DNA of 64,000 nt from Pedobacter insulae (GTDB lineage: Bacteria > Bacteroidota > Bacteroidia > Sphingobacteriales > Sphingobacteriaceae), in the NCBI RefSeq assembly GCF_900113525.1, contig NZ_FOPP01000014.1:1-64000 (forward strand). Reading direction: 5' to 3'. Shown piece after piece: positions 44,601 through 53,892 of the stretch. The position numbers and the translations under genes are program-made. The notes beneath the pieces are model-generated. The model was not told the DNA's origin. It saw only the letters and a program-made list of their open reading frames with translations, and made no database searches. Within the stretch, counting starts at the first letter, position 1; every line of letters begins with the position of its first letter.

Positions 44601-44813
44601 AGGCTTAAAAATATTACACTGGCGTACAATCTCCCAAAAACACTACTTCAGAAAGTTGGAAGTACAAATGCAAGAATATATTTTAATGGATCAAATTTAT
44701 TAACCTTTAGCAAATACAAAATTGCTGATCCAGAGGTTAATCAGTATGGTACAAGAGGATGGGAAACACCATTTGGCAAAACGTACACGTTTGGGATTGA
44801 ACTTAGTTTCTAA
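41637..44813 (+). CDS. SusC/RagA family TonB-dependent outer-membrane transporter
   Basis: The 1058-residue protein has a signal peptide, an N-terminal carboxypeptidase-regulatory-like domain (VIKGKVIDANTGAPISGASV, from about residue 23) and the linker VVAYGTAKKGSYTGSAA. The plug domain has NALSGRVSGVQVTSSSG and NEPLYVIDGVPV. A large beta-barrel follows, ending TFGIELSF with the C-terminal Phe required for barrel assembly. It imports oligosaccharides or peptides with its SusD partner, encoded directly downstream. No enzyme gene is next to it, so the ligand is unknown. Confidence 0.93.
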   Translation: MNKKFILILVGFLCLAMYSYAQKVIKGKVIDANTGAPISGASVTIKDLNSGGTSTLSDGSYTINVPANGKILIFSYLGYSSKEITLGASNEVNVSLSESSETLEGVMVVAYGTAKKGSYTGSAASIDNKTIKDVPVTSFENALSGRVSGVQVTSSSGQAGATSSIRIRGIGSMNASNEPLYVIDGVPVVSGNAGQMSDYTYATNNIMSSINPSDIESITILKDAAASSLYGSRAANGVVIVTTKRGKTGKPVVSLKSSVGFTPSWATDNYEVAGVQEQTNMLYRIFHDVRTSTGQSEVAGNTYALTQLNNRFNRHGYKFSTTGTTLGENVIISGMTDGMVNREGSYFDWEDALFRTAVYQTNDLAVSGGDQNTTYYSSLSYTKDQGRIKLNDFDRVSGRVNLNQKIGKYVEFFTNVNFARSGQTGFNDTRNTGSNYFFQSRNLLWPFYWPNDYKTGQPFTARFGSLAQNAVYYDTEWENKSITKRITANETVTVKFLPELNLKSVFSYDNSQVSDHIYYSANHFNGAVTKGLVNELTTNTNKWVSSTTLNFNKQFGLHNIGILAGFEAENNRTDFQRSTGTDLPSSALHTVATAGVLSASAYDWGNSIVSGLSRIEYNYNDKYYLSGSFRRDGSSKLGPETRWGNFYSVGGAWKINSEDFMKDLTYISNLRLRASYGVNGTLPSANFGWRTLTGYSAKYMSQAGGSITSIADPNLTWETSYSSNVALEFGLFNNRISGSVEYFNRDSKDLLQDVPISMVTGFNSTLRNVGEINNRGFEVDFGGDIIRKDGLRWSASLNASFIKSKVTKLYSNGTTPAGQDIVWYDPTGGDARAQFIYREGASTLSLWGYEWAGTHPDNGKNVWYMNNSSTADFQYNGRPATYSYSKASFTILGDAMPDVYGGLNTDVAYKGITLALNFNYKIGGKIYDGAFKDVADDGYYWERIRAQEYYDHMWTPTNTAGSLPKLDGNDLTDPMQYSTRQMHDASFFRLKNITLAYNLPKTLLQKVGSTNARIYFNGSNLLTFSKYKIADPEVNQYGTRGWETPFGKTYTFGIELSF

Positions 44814-44832
44814 TGATTAAAAGATTTTGAAA

Positions 44833-46284
44833 ATGAAAAAAGTAAACATATTCTTGATTGGACTTCTTACGCTGGGGTTCAGTTCATGTAAGGATTTTCT
44901 AGATGTAACACCCAGCAATTCTGGGGATGCATTAACGGCAATTAAAACTCCAGCAGATGCTCAAGTAATGATTAATGGTTTAATGCGAAGCATGACGAGT
45001 TCTGACTATTATGGCAGGAATTTTATGCTGTATGGTGATGCAAAAGGTGGGGATTTTACCATTTTCTCAAGAGGAAGAGGACAAGATGGTCTCTACATGT
45101 TCGATCATGCAGCAAATACTGGTAGCTACGCTGGTTTTTGGTCTTCATTGTATGCTAATATACTTCAGGCAAATAATTTGCTTGAAAATATTGCTAGGCT
45201 AGAGGCTGCTGGAAGCACTGGATTTAATAGCGCAAAAGGCCAGGCCTTGACTTCAAGAGCCCTTATGCATTTTGATTTAGTGCGCTTATATGGTAAATCA
45301 TATGACGACGACAAAGCTTCTTTTGGTGTACCAAATGTAACTACCGTTTTAAGTTCTTCTGCTCAGCCTTTACGCGCGACTGTTGAACAGAACTACACAC
45401 AGATTATAGATGATCTAAAGGCAGCGGCTCCGCTTTTGTCGAAAACAAAAACGAATGGCTATATTAATTACTATACCAATTTAGCTTTACAGGCAAGAGT
45501 TTATCTATATATGAAGGACCATGTAAATGCATTAAAAGCTGCGGAAGAAATCATCAACAACAACATTTATACATTATACAGTAATGCTAATTGGGTTGAT
45601 TCATGGAAAGCTCAATTTGGAACAGAGTCGATCTTCGAACTGGGTGTTTTTTCTGCTGAGAATGATTTAACTACCGGTTCATTGGGTTTCTATCACCGAC
45701 GTAAAGGACATGGCGCCACTACCGTGTTAGGTTGGTTTATGGCGAGCGATTATTTCTTAAACAGATTAAAAGCAGATCCATCAGATGTAAGATGGGGAGT
45801 AATGAGTTTTGACGAAAGTGGTGCTTCACATATGGGTGCACTTTATAAGTACAGCGGAAGTACCTCGTTAGCAGGTGATGGCAAAGCCACTAATACGGCT
45901 GTAAATATTAAGGTAATAAGATTATCGGAGATTTATTTAATTGCAGCTGAAGCGGCTTTAGCTACAGATCCAGGCAAAGCAGCTACATATTTAAACGCTA
46001 TTCGAAAAAGAGCTCCGTTGCTAGCGCCAGCTACAGCCGGAACGATCACCTTAAATATGATTTTAGATGAGAGAAGCAAAGAATTGATTGGCGAAGGACA
46101 TCGTTTCTTTGATATGATACGCTTAAATAAAACGATAATTTTTAATGATGAACTTGGCGGTATTGCAGTTCCAACAAGGGATAAAAGCATTAATAGGACA
46201 TTCTACAAAACCAGGTTACCAATTTCACAAGGCGAGATCAATGCAAATCCGGGTTTAAAGGCACAGCAAAACCAAGGATATTAA
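44833..46284 (+). CDS. SusD/RagB family surface lipoprotein
   Basis: This protein of about 483 residues has a lipoprotein signal (GLLTLGFSSC; Cys becomes the lipidated residue) and the SusD opening KDFLDVTPSN. The TPR-like core includes TSRALMHFDLVRLYGKSY. The C-terminal signature RSKELIGEGHRFFDMIRL and the end NPGLKAQQNQGY fit RagB. It caps the SusC pore. The ATG at 44833 is used; the upstream TTG is unlikely. Followed by a strong terminator. Confidence 0.93.
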   Translation: MKKVNIFLIGLLTLGFSSCKDFLDVTPSNSGDALTAIKTPADAQVMINGLMRSMTSSDYYGRNFMLYGDAKGGDFTIFSRGRGQDGLYMFDHAANTGSYAGFWSSLYANILQANNLLENIARLEAAGSTGFNSAKGQALTSRALMHFDLVRLYGKSYDDDKASFGVPNVTTVLSSSAQPLRATVEQNYTQIIDDLKAAAPLLSKTKTNGYINYYTNLALQARVYLYMKDHVNALKAAEEIINNNIYTLYSNANWVDSWKAQFGTESIFELGVFSAENDLTTGSLGFYHRRKGHGATTVLGWFMASDYFLNRLKADPSDVRWGVMSFDESGASHMGALYKYSGSTSLAGDGKATNTAVNIKVIRLSEIYLIAAEAALATDPGKAATYLNAIRKRAPLLAPATAGTITLNMILDERSKELIGEGHRFFDMIRLNKTIIFNDELGGIAVPTRDKSINRTFYKTRLPISQGEINANPGLKAQQNQGY

Positions 46285-46298
46285 AACCTTAATGCTAA

Positions 46299-46337
46299 AA
46301 ACCACTTTGTCATCTTTTGACGATGACAAAGTGGTTT
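46299..46337. terminator. Bidirectional terminator between susD and the SpmAB-like gene
   Basis: AAACCACTTTGTCATC (46299-46314) pairs perfectly over 16 bases with the complementary arm at 46322-46337, with a 7-base loop. Convergent genes end on both sides. The stem begins with an AAA/TTT, giving short U tracts in either direction. Confidence 0.8.
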
Positions 46338-46344
46338 CTCTACG

Positions 46345-47616
46345 TTAACCAAAAAACAAGTAGGCCAGGCCAATTGCTGTACATACGCCAACTAAATCAG
46401 CTAATAACATAGCGCCTACTGCATAGCGGGTATTTTTAATGCTCACAGAACCAAAATAAACCGCAATTACATAGAAAGTCGTATCTGCCGCGCCTTGAAA
46501 AATACCAGATAGCTTACTAGCAAATGAGTCAGCTCCATAGGCGGTCATCGTATCAACCATCATCCCCCTAGCTGCGCCACCACTCAATGGTCTAATCAAT
46601 GCGGTAGGCAGGGCTTCTACAAAGCGTGTGTCCGCACCAAAAAATGCAAAAGCATTCTTAATTCCTAAAATAACAACGTCGAAGGTTCCGCTGGTTCTTA
46701 ACATGCTAATGGCAACTAACATCCCAACTAAGTAGGGGATAATTTTTACGGCAGTTTCAAATCCGTTCTTGGCACCATCAATAAAGGCATCAAAGACATC
46801 AATTTTTTTATACAGACCGCCGAGAACGATTAGCAGGAATACCAATAAAATAAGGCCATTACTTAATAGGCCAGAGAATGACTTAATCCCATCTGCATTT
46901 AAAGTTGTTATATACACAACCATCACGGCAATTAAGATAGAAATACTTGCAATCCACCCAATAATAACTGGTTGAAACAGGTTTATTTTTTGTTTTATTG
47001 AAACGATTGTCATTGCAGCCATTGTGCCTACAAAGGTTACAATAAGGCAGGGTATAAATACATCTGTAGGATCTGAAGCATTTTGCGATGCACGAATAGC
47101 AATTACGCTAACGGGAATGAGACTTAAGCCCGCAGCATGCAAACATAAAAACATGAGTTGAGAGTTACTAGCAGTATCTTTACTGGGATTGAGCTCTTGT
47201 AAACTTTCCATAGCCTTTAATCCAAATGGTGTGGCGGCGTTATCCAGACCAAGTAGGTTCGCAGAAAAATTCATAATCATATGTCCCATTGAAGGATGTC
47301 CTTTGGGGATTTCCGGGAATAGTTTTGAGAAAAATGGGCCAACAATTCTAGAAAGTAATCTAATGCCACCAGCTCGCTCCGCTATACTCATAAAACCCAT
47401 AAATAAAGCAAGAATTCCTATGAGCTTAATACATAACTCTACAGCCGTCCAACAAGTTTGAATGATTCCATCAACTTTTGTTAAATTAGTAGGATCATCA
47501 GCTTTGCCGATTACCATCCAACTTAGGATTTCTGTTTCTCCGAAGAAAAAACATTTAACACAGGCTACAGTAATAGCTACGATGATAAATCCAGACCAAA
47601 TTCTACTTAATGTCAT
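46345..47616 (-). CDS. SpmA/SpmB-type fusion, nucleoside-recognition (Gate) domain membrane protein
   Basis: The 423-residue membrane protein has two Gate-type halves. The N-terminal one holds NFSANLLGLDNAATPFGLKAMESLQELN (about 113-140, as in SpmA), and the C-terminal one resembles SpmB (LPTALIRPLSGGAARGMMVDTM, DTTFYVIAVYFGSVSIKNTRYA). In spore formers these are separate spore maturation proteins. In Bacteroidota a fused form is common and its transport substrate is unknown. The start overlaps the end of the M14 peptidase gene by 14 bases. Confidence 0.85.
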   Translation of the reverse strand: MTLSRIWSGFIIVAITVACVKCFFFGETEILSWMVIGKADDPTNLTKVDGIIQTCWTAVELCIKLIGILALFMGFMSIAERAGGIRLLSRIVGPFFSKLFPEIPKGHPSMGHMIMNFSANLLGLDNAATPFGLKAMESLQELNPSKDTASNSQLMFLCLHAAGLSLIPVSVIAIRASQNASDPTDVFIPCLIVTFVGTMAAMTIVSIKQKINLFQPVIIGWIASISILIAVMVVYITTLNADGIKSFSGLLSNGLILLVFLLIVLGGLYKKIDVFDAFIDGAKNGFETAVKIIPYLVGMLVAISMLRTSGTFDVVILGIKNAFAFFGADTRFVEALPTALIRPLSGGAARGMMVDTMTAYGADSFASKLSGIFQGAADTTFYVIAVYFGSVSIKNTRYAVGAMLLADLVGVCTAIGLAYLFFG

Positions 47617-48805
47617 TTGTGTTTTTTAAAAGTTGAAAGTAAGGATTTTTTTGAATAAGTTTTCCATTTTGGAATGATAATACCATTTCATTGCCTTCAA
47701 ACAGTTCGAAGTGTGCATTTTCATTAAAGATTATAGCCCCGTTTAAACTGTAATTAATTAAGGTGTAATTTTCATATGCATCACAGAAACTCAAATCACC
47801 AATATCTTGAATACTATATGTTTTGGTTGTTCCCATGCCATCTTTGTTTGGACATTCGTCGTAATTGATCCCTACACTTACCTTTGCTCCATTAACGGTT
47901 AGACCATGAATAAGTATATGGAAAATTTGTTTGTTGTTCTTGGGAATGGCAAAATAATTTGTTGTGTTTTGATGGAGGTAGCTCTTTGTAGCAATAGCTG
48001 TGATGCCTTTTAGCATCGCTAAGAAGTATAATTTCCTTATCTCTTGCTTTTCAGGATCTCCTTGTAATCCACCAGCTTCGATTAAAATAGTGCTAGTACC
48101 TAGTTTTTGGAAGTTATCGCCGAAAGCTCTTGGTTCATATTCATCATCAAATAAACCAATGTGACCCCGAATGATAGGGGATATAGCTTCAAACATGTCG
48201 GCTATAACCAACATTGCTTTTTCCCTTACCGGATCAATGCTAAGTTCGTAGTCTACTGCTGGGGCAAGGAATGATAGGGTAGCGGGCTTAAGTGAATTGG
48301 TTATACTCCATAAGGTTATTTGATCATGTAACGTGAAACTAAATTCAGGATTTACGTTAGCTTGGTATGCTTTTAGAATTACCGCTTCAGGTGTTAGACA
48401 CTGTAAGAAATCTCTGTTTATATCTATTTGCTGCGCACTTCTACGGGTAAAGCGTTCTGCCCCATCGGGATTAAGTAACGGAATGATATGGAGTTCGCAA
48501 TTTTCATTGATTTGTCGGACCAATTCGTTATCTCCGTGCAAAAAATTGAGCAGATCGAATAGCGCCATGGTACCGGTAGCTTCATCGCCATGCATTTGGC
48601 TCCACAATAGAATTTTAGTTTTTCCTTTTCCCCATTTTATTGCTTTAATGCTTCTATTTTCAAACGATGTGCCTAGTTCACTAATCCCAAAGATATCAGG
48701 AAGCTTTTCTATTAATAAACTTACATCTTTGTGCTTTAAGAAGCGATTTTTTAATTGATGAGCTTTGAAAGTAGGGTAATGATCAAGAATAAATCGGCTG
48801 TCCAT
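47603..48805 (-). CDS. M14-family zinc carboxypeptidase-like protein
   Basis: The 400-residue protein has the zinc-binding HxxE of M14 peptidases (SQMHGDEATG, H72 and E75), a third ligand in FTLHD (H160), the substrate-binding NRD (130-132) and a late glutamate in ILIEAGG. There is no signal peptide, so it acts in the cytoplasm. It is coupled by overlap to the SpmA/SpmB-like gene downstream. Confidence 0.85.
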   Translation of the reverse strand: MDSRFILDHYPTFKAHQLKNRFLKHKDVSLLIEKLPDIFGISELGTSFENRSIKAIKWGKGKTKILLWSQMHGDEATGTMALFDLLNFLHGDNELVRQINENCELHIIPLLNPDGAERFTRRSAQQIDINRDFLQCLTPEAVILKAYQANVNPEFSFTLHDQITLWSITNSLKPATLSFLAPAVDYELSIDPVREKAMLVIADMFEAISPIIRGHIGLFDDEYEPRAFGDNFQKLGTSTILIEAGGLQGDPEKQEIRKLYFLAMLKGITAIATKSYLHQNTTNYFAIPKNNKQIFHILIHGLTVNGAKVSVGINYDECPNKDGMGTTKTYSIQDIGDLSFCDAYENYTLINYSLNGAIIFNENAHFELFEGNEMVLSFQNGKLIQKNPYFQLLKNTNDIK

Positions 48806-48830
48806 GTTGGTTATTTATTTACACAAAAAT

Positions 48831-48888
48831 CGTCATTGCGAGGTACGAAGCAATCTAAGAAGAGATTGCTTCGTGCCTCGCAATGACG
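48831..48888. repeat. Long palindromic intergenic repeat
   Basis: Two 26-base arms (48831-48856 and 48863-48888) with a 6-base loop pair with a single wobble position. The arms start CGTCATTGCGAGG and contain GAAGCAATCT. This palindrome type is a dispersed intergenic repeat I associate with Bacteroidota genomes and a few others. It lies in the short gap between the M14 and S9 peptidase genes and may serve as a terminator for the latter. Confidence 0.75.
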
Positions 48889-48915
48889 GTGATCTTGCAA
48901 TGACTGCAAAAATAG

Positions 48916-51780
48916 TTATGGTTTATCGTCTGTTAAGTCGAAACCCCAGGTTTTTCCCTTTTCTGTCGCAGGAATACCACTTACCATCCACACTGGAGCC
49001 TTTGCACCTTTTAGATAATAATCAAAGAATTGCCCTAACCGAACAGAGATGTCTTTTCGGTTTTGACGTTGCACTAAATTATGCGCTTCGTTGTTATAAC
49101 TTAATAACCAAGCCGGTTTTCCCAATCGTTTTAAACCCGTAAACATTTCAATACCCTGATACCATGGCACAGCTCCATCTGCATCGTTAGACATGATGGC
49201 AACTGGTGTTTTAACTTTAGGTAAATGAAACAAAGGTGAGTTTTCTATATAAAGCTCTGGTTTCTCCCATAACGTTGCACCTATTCTACTTTGGGTTTTT
49301 TCATATTGAAATTGTCTGTTCATGCCACTTTCCCAACGTATGCCTCCGTAAGCGGAAGTCATATTCGCTACAGGAGCTCCGGCCCATGCAGCAGCATACA
49401 TATCCGTTGCGGTAATTAGGTGTGCTACCTGATAGCCACCCCAGCTCTGACCTTGGATGCCGATTTTGGTGCCATCTACCCATGCATTTTTCTTCAAACT
49501 TTCTACGCCCGAGTTAATAAATTCTTCTGCAGATTTACCAGGATGACCAGTTTCATAGCTAATATCTGGAGTGAAGACCAAATAACCATTACTTACAAAG
49601 TATGGAATATTTATACTGGAAGCAGAAGGTGCAGGAGCTTTATAGGTATATAAGCTGTTTGAGAGTTTTTCATAAAAATAGACAATCATTGGATATTTTT
49701 TATTCGGATCGAAATTCTCTGGTTTGTATAAAACACCTTCTGATTTATAACCTTTTGGGGTTGTCCATTTTACCAGTTCTGCCGTTCCCCAGTTATAACT
49801 ATTTTGCTGAGGATTGGTGCTAGCTATTTTATTGGCGGTTTTTAAATCTTTCGAAATGTAGATTTCCGGAGACGTAACATAATTCCCTTTGTCATATAAA
49901 TAGAAATCGGCATTTTTGGCTTTTACTAAATTTGAATATTTGGCGGGAGACATGACAACCAATTCTGGGTTTTTATTGTCGTTTATCGATTTACGGTAAA
50001 ATCCATTTTCTTTTGTGGAATTATTGAATGCGTCTAACCATACCTCATCTTTTTTACCAAAAAATCTAAATTCGGGATCAGTTCTTTCAACCCGGAAGGT
50101 AATATTGTTTAATCTACCAAAACCGTTAGTTAAATTTTTTGGCGCTGTCTTTCCATCTGGAGAAAATTGCCAAATGTCGAAACGATCGTAGAGGAGCACA
50201 AATTTGTCATCTTCTGTCCAACCAGCAAGTCCATAACTATTAGGGTCATCTGGCACATCATTCTCTTCATCATAAAACTTAACTGTCATACCAGCATTAA
50301 GCGGTGTAACCTTTCCACTTGCCACTTGATAAGTGCTCCAGATTTTGGTTTTTTTATCATAGTATAAAATATAATTTCCAACCGGGGATGCTGACACATT
50401 GCCATCAAAACTTTCTAGTATCTTTTTGCGTACTGCGGTTTTAACATCGATCAAATAATAATCTCTTACTGATCCTCCAGCCCATTGCGATGCAATCCGG
50501 TTTCCGTAATCTGTAGAGCCTAATACAAAACCAGCGTCACCTTCATTTACTAAGCCGGCATCTGGCAACTTTACGTCAGTTAAAGGCACGATTTTAGGGT
50601 CGCCATAAATATCAATTACTGTTAAATAGCTTCTTTTAGATTCACGGTCTGCATTTTTTAATTGCATTGGTTGAAGATAGTCGTCTTTATAGCCCCATAT
50701 ATCCAGTTTTGCATTTTCGAAATCTATGAGTGTCGTATCCTTTGGTTTTTTGATTGGAGCAATGCCAAAGAATATCTTATTACCATCTTTACTGAAGTTT
50801 ATTCTACCATCGCCGCTTACGGCATATTTTGCCGGCATTCCGTCCATATCTTTATCAACAAGAATTTGAGCGGTATCGAGCGTTAAAGAGCTATAGTAAA
50901 TATTGAAGTCTTTTATTTCGGCTTTTTCAGCACTTAAATCCCCTAAAAAAGCTAAGCGCTCACTTTCTTCATCAAAAGTAAAACTTTTAAAATTCCCTTT
51001 TCCCTTTACCAGGGTTTTAACCACACCAGTTTCGGTATTAAGTAAGAATACTCCCTGTTGGATGGCTTTATCTGTTTTAGACCCAGAGCAAGTAAAAACC
51101 AACTGCTTGCCATCTTTGCTAAAACTAAAATCGTTTACAAATTTAAACGTTCGTGTTACACCAGTTGATAGGTTCTTTAAAACAAGGTCTGTTCCTTCCT
51201 TTGCTGCGCTCACAGGTTCGTCGTCAGCAAAATAATTAATTAGGTAGTCATTTTTTTGCCCAGGATTAGATGCAGCTGGCTTCTTTTTGCTACTATCTAA
51301 TGCCTTTTCTAGGTTGTATGCTAATAATGCAGCCCCATTTTCTGGAAATTTAAAAGATTTAACTCGTGGGATTTTAGTAACAGCTAAGGTGGTTAAGTTT
51401 ACTATTGCTAAAGTATCCTTGGTCATCTCGTCTGCCTTTTTCTTTTTTATTTTTGCCATTCTAGTATCCTTGTGCCAAGGTTTAATGGCGAAAGCTGCAA
51501 ATTTTGAGTCCGGGCTAAATAGTGAAGAGGTAGCGCCAAAACCGCTTGGTGCAACTCCTCTTGAAACTTTAAGTTTTTGCGCAGATAAACTGTGTTGGAA
51601 ATATAAGTTTGCATCTCCCTCTTGTTGGTTAATACTATAAGCTGCCCAATTCCCATCGTTGGAAAATTGCTTTGTGCCTACAGATTCCCACGTATCGTAG
51701 ACTGTATGATCGAGCGGTTTTTTTTGACCATATGCAATACTGGCACATAATAAAAATAGAAAGGTTAATTTTTTTTGCAT
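48916..51780 (-). CDS. S9 family prolyl oligopeptidase-type peptidase, secreted
   Basis: The protein is about 954 residues from the ATG at 51780. A start 18 codons further upstream would place residues before the signal peptide MQKKLTFLFLLCASIAYG. An N-terminal propeller-like region (TVKFYDEENDVPDDP, DGRINFSKDGNKIFFG) leads to a C-terminal alpha/beta hydrolase. The nucleophile is in IGIQGQSWGGYQVAHL, the acid in MSNDADGAVPW and the histidine in YNNEAHNL. It degrades oligopeptides, probably in the periplasm. An upstream stretch of about 285 bases holds only AT-rich sequence and the yidC terminator. Confidence 0.92.
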   Translation of the reverse strand: MQKKLTFLFLLCASIAYGQKKPLDHTVYDTWESVGTKQFSNDGNWAAYSINQQEGDANLYFQHSLSAQKLKVSRGVAPSGFGATSSLFSPDSKFAAFAIKPWHKDTRMAKIKKKKADEMTKDTLAIVNLTTLAVTKIPRVKSFKFPENGAALLAYNLEKALDSSKKKPAASNPGQKNDYLINYFADDEPVSAAKEGTDLVLKNLSTGVTRTFKFVNDFSFSKDGKQLVFTCSGSKTDKAIQQGVFLLNTETGVVKTLVKGKGNFKSFTFDEESERLAFLGDLSAEKAEIKDFNIYYSSLTLDTAQILVDKDMDGMPAKYAVSGDGRINFSKDGNKIFFGIAPIKKPKDTTLIDFENAKLDIWGYKDDYLQPMQLKNADRESKRSYLTVIDIYGDPKIVPLTDVKLPDAGLVNEGDAGFVLGSTDYGNRIASQWAGGSVRDYYLIDVKTAVRKKILESFDGNVSASPVGNYILYYDKKTKIWSTYQVASGKVTPLNAGMTVKFYDEENDVPDDPNSYGLAGWTEDDKFVLLYDRFDIWQFSPDGKTAPKNLTNGFGRLNNITFRVERTDPEFRFFGKKDEVWLDAFNNSTKENGFYRKSINDNKNPELVVMSPAKYSNLVKAKNADFYLYDKGNYVTSPEIYISKDLKTANKIASTNPQQNSYNWGTAELVKWTTPKGYKSEGVLYKPENFDPNKKYPMIVYFYEKLSNSLYTYKAPAPSASSINIPYFVSNGYLVFTPDISYETGHPGKSAEEFINSGVESLKKNAWVDGTKIGIQGQSWGGYQVAHLITATDMYAAAWAGAPVANMTSAYGGIRWESGMNRQFQYEKTQSRIGATLWEKPELYIENSPLFHLPKVKTPVAIMSNDADGAVPWYQGIEMFTGLKRLGKPAWLLSYNNEAHNLVQRQNRKDISVRLGQFFDYYLKGAKAPVWMVSGIPATEKGKTWGFDLTDDKP

Positions 51781-52003
51781 GATTAATTGGTTTGGTGTTG
51801 TTCGAATGTTAAAAATTGCAAATTTCGAGCACATTTTTACTATGTGTATATCAAATTTTACAATAACGAAGTTTTTTTATGAGAAGGGGACAGAGATTTT
51901 TTTAAACGCAAAGAGAGACGAATAAAACGCAAAGTATTTTTTTTCCACAGAGGATAGGAGTGTTTCGCAGAGTACAAAGGGGAATTATGTTTATTTAATC
52001 ATG

Positions 52004-52048
52004 AAAAAAGCCGATGCTTAGTAAATTATACTAGGCGTCGGCTTTTTT
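52004..52048 (-). terminator. Rho-independent terminator of yidC
   Basis: GCCGATGCTTAGT (52010-52022) pairs with ACTAGGCGTCGGC (52030-52042) with two wobbles, flanked by six As on the left and six Ts on the right. On the minus strand it follows the yidC stop by about 20 bases with a U tract. Confidence 0.85.
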
Positions 52049-52066
52049 CTTACTTATTAAGGAAAC

Positions 52067-53872
52067 TTATTTTTTCTTGCTCTGTATTTTAGCTTGTTGT
52101 TGTGTACGCATATAGTCATCTAATCTTGCTTGAAATTTAGATTTCTTTTTTTCACTCTGAGGTTTAGCTTTATTCTCTTGTAAAATAGCATGGATTTTTT
52201 CGTCATTTACCATCATTCGGATTAAATACTGCTGAGCGAAAGTTAACATGTTTGCTAAAAAATAATAATAATTTAAACCAGAAGGATAACTATTTAATAC
52301 ACCGAGGAAAATAATAGGCATGATGTAGCCGATGTATTTCATTTGACCAGTTGCACCAGAAATTTGATTGTTAAAATAGGTGTAGATTAAGGTAGAGATA
52401 GTCATCAATACACACATTAAACTCAAGTGGTCACCTATAAACGGGATTGTAAAACCAAATTTTATAAAATCATCATAAGTGGATAGATCTTTCATCCATA
52501 AAAAGGATTCACCTCTTAATTCGAATAAATTCGGGAAGAAGAAGAAGAAAGCCATTACGAAAGGTAATTGTAATAACATTGGTAAACATCCACCTAAAGG
52601 ATTTACGCCGACCTTTTTATATAATTTCAAATATTCTTGTTGCAATAGCGTTGGGTTATCATCGCCTACTTTTGCTTTAATTTCATCCATTTCAGGCTTT
52701 AAAATTCGCATTTTAGCCATAGATATGTACGATTTATAGGTTAGTGGAGACATTGCAAGTTTCAGGAGAATGGTTAACACCAAAATAATTAAGCCATAAC
52801 CCCAGTTAAAACTCTCTAAAAAGTTAAACACTGGTAAAACAATCCACCTGTTAATGTATTTCAAAGGCCAATAGCCCATGTCTACCTGCTTTTCGATATC
52901 CTGACCCTGGTCCTTTAAGGTTGAAAATTTATTGGTCCCAAAATAGAATTTCATCGCATAGCTTTGTGAGGCTAGTTGATTAAAGGGCAATTGCATGTTG
53001 GCACCATACCATTTTACTTTGCCCTGCTCTGTGCTAACTTTTGATTCGAGATTTCCTTTTTCAAAAGGTACTTGCGGAATTAATACAGCGGAGAAAAAGT
53101 GTTGTTTAAATGAAAACCACTCAATTTTGCCTTCCGTTAAATCTACTTTCTCATCTTTACCTATACCTAAATGATCAGGATTTTGTTCCGAATATTTGTA
53201 ATAAGGGGCGGCATGTTCTTGTTCCTTTGCAGCAGATTTTTCTTGTTGTAATAAAGTTGTTTCCCAGTTTATGCTAACTGTGTTTCCTTGTACCACTCCA
53301 TTCAAACCATTTAAGTTAACATTAAAGCCTACATTATTACTAGCATCTTTTAAATCATAAACAAATTCAATATACTTATCTGCACTATAGTTAGCACGCA
53401 TGCTCATGCTATTACCATTTTTTGTGCTTGTGAAATAAAGATTATTGGTATTTACAATTTTGCCATCTATGTTAAGATTTAGGCCAAATTTATTGTTGTT
53501 TCCGTTAAACAACACAACTGGTGCTCCTGCGTAAGTCTTTACGTCTTTAACCTCAACACTTTTAATTTTACCGCCTATATTGGTAAAGGTTAATTTTAAT
53601 AATTGGTTTTCCAATACCGAAGTAGCTTCAGTTCCATTCAGGTTTGCACCAAATGGACCAGTAGAGATCGTAGTATCTTGTTTTGCCAGTGCATTTGAAG
53701 CTGCTGTGGCTGTAGGGGTCACTGTTTGGTTGGCACCAACTTTTTTGAGCGAATCTGCTGTAATTCTTTCTTTTTCTTTCTTAATATCAGCGTCGCTGGG
53801 CTTCATAAAGAACACAGCTGCTCCTAAAATCACCATGATCAGGAACAGGCCTGTAAATGTATTTCTATCCAT
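52067..53872 (-). CDS. yidC: Membrane protein insertase YidC
   Basis: The 601-residue protein has the N-terminal transmembrane segment (FTGLFLIMVILGAAVFF), a large periplasmic beta domain, and the conserved core. The core has GYGLIILVLTILLKLAMSPLTYKSYISMAKM with the hydrophilic-groove arginine region, YKKVGVNPLGGCLPMLLQLPFVMAFFFFF and PIIFLGVLNSYPSGLNYYYF. The basic tail ends KIQSKKK. It inserts proteins into the inner membrane. It lies 20 bases after pyrG on the same strand. Confidence 0.96.
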   Translation of the reverse strand: MDRNTFTGLFLIMVILGAAVFFMKPSDADIKKEKERITADSLKKVGANQTVTPTATAASNALAKQDTTISTGPFGANLNGTEATSVLENQLLKLTFTNIGGKIKSVEVKDVKTYAGAPVVLFNGNNNKFGLNLNIDGKIVNTNNLYFTSTKNGNSMSMRANYSADKYIEFVYDLKDASNNVGFNVNLNGLNGVVQGNTVSINWETTLLQQEKSAAKEQEHAAPYYKYSEQNPDHLGIGKDEKVDLTEGKIEWFSFKQHFFSAVLIPQVPFEKGNLESKVSTEQGKVKWYGANMQLPFNQLASQSYAMKFYFGTNKFSTLKDQGQDIEKQVDMGYWPLKYINRWIVLPVFNFLESFNWGYGLIILVLTILLKLAMSPLTYKSYISMAKMRILKPEMDEIKAKVGDDNPTLLQQEYLKLYKKVGVNPLGGCLPMLLQLPFVMAFFFFFPNLFELRGESFLWMKDLSTYDDFIKFGFTIPFIGDHLSLMCVLMTISTLIYTYFNNQISGATGQMKYIGYIMPIIFLGVLNSYPSGLNYYYFLANMLTFAQQYLIRMMVNDEKIHAILQENKAKPQSEKKKSKFQARLDDYMRTQQQAKIQSKKK

Positions 53873-53892
53873 TATTATCTTTTAAACTCGTA

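Noticed and set aside
48804..49142. Plus-strand open frame starting through the palindromic repeat
   Set aside because: It is composed of the palindrome and the antisense of the S9 peptidase C-terminus.
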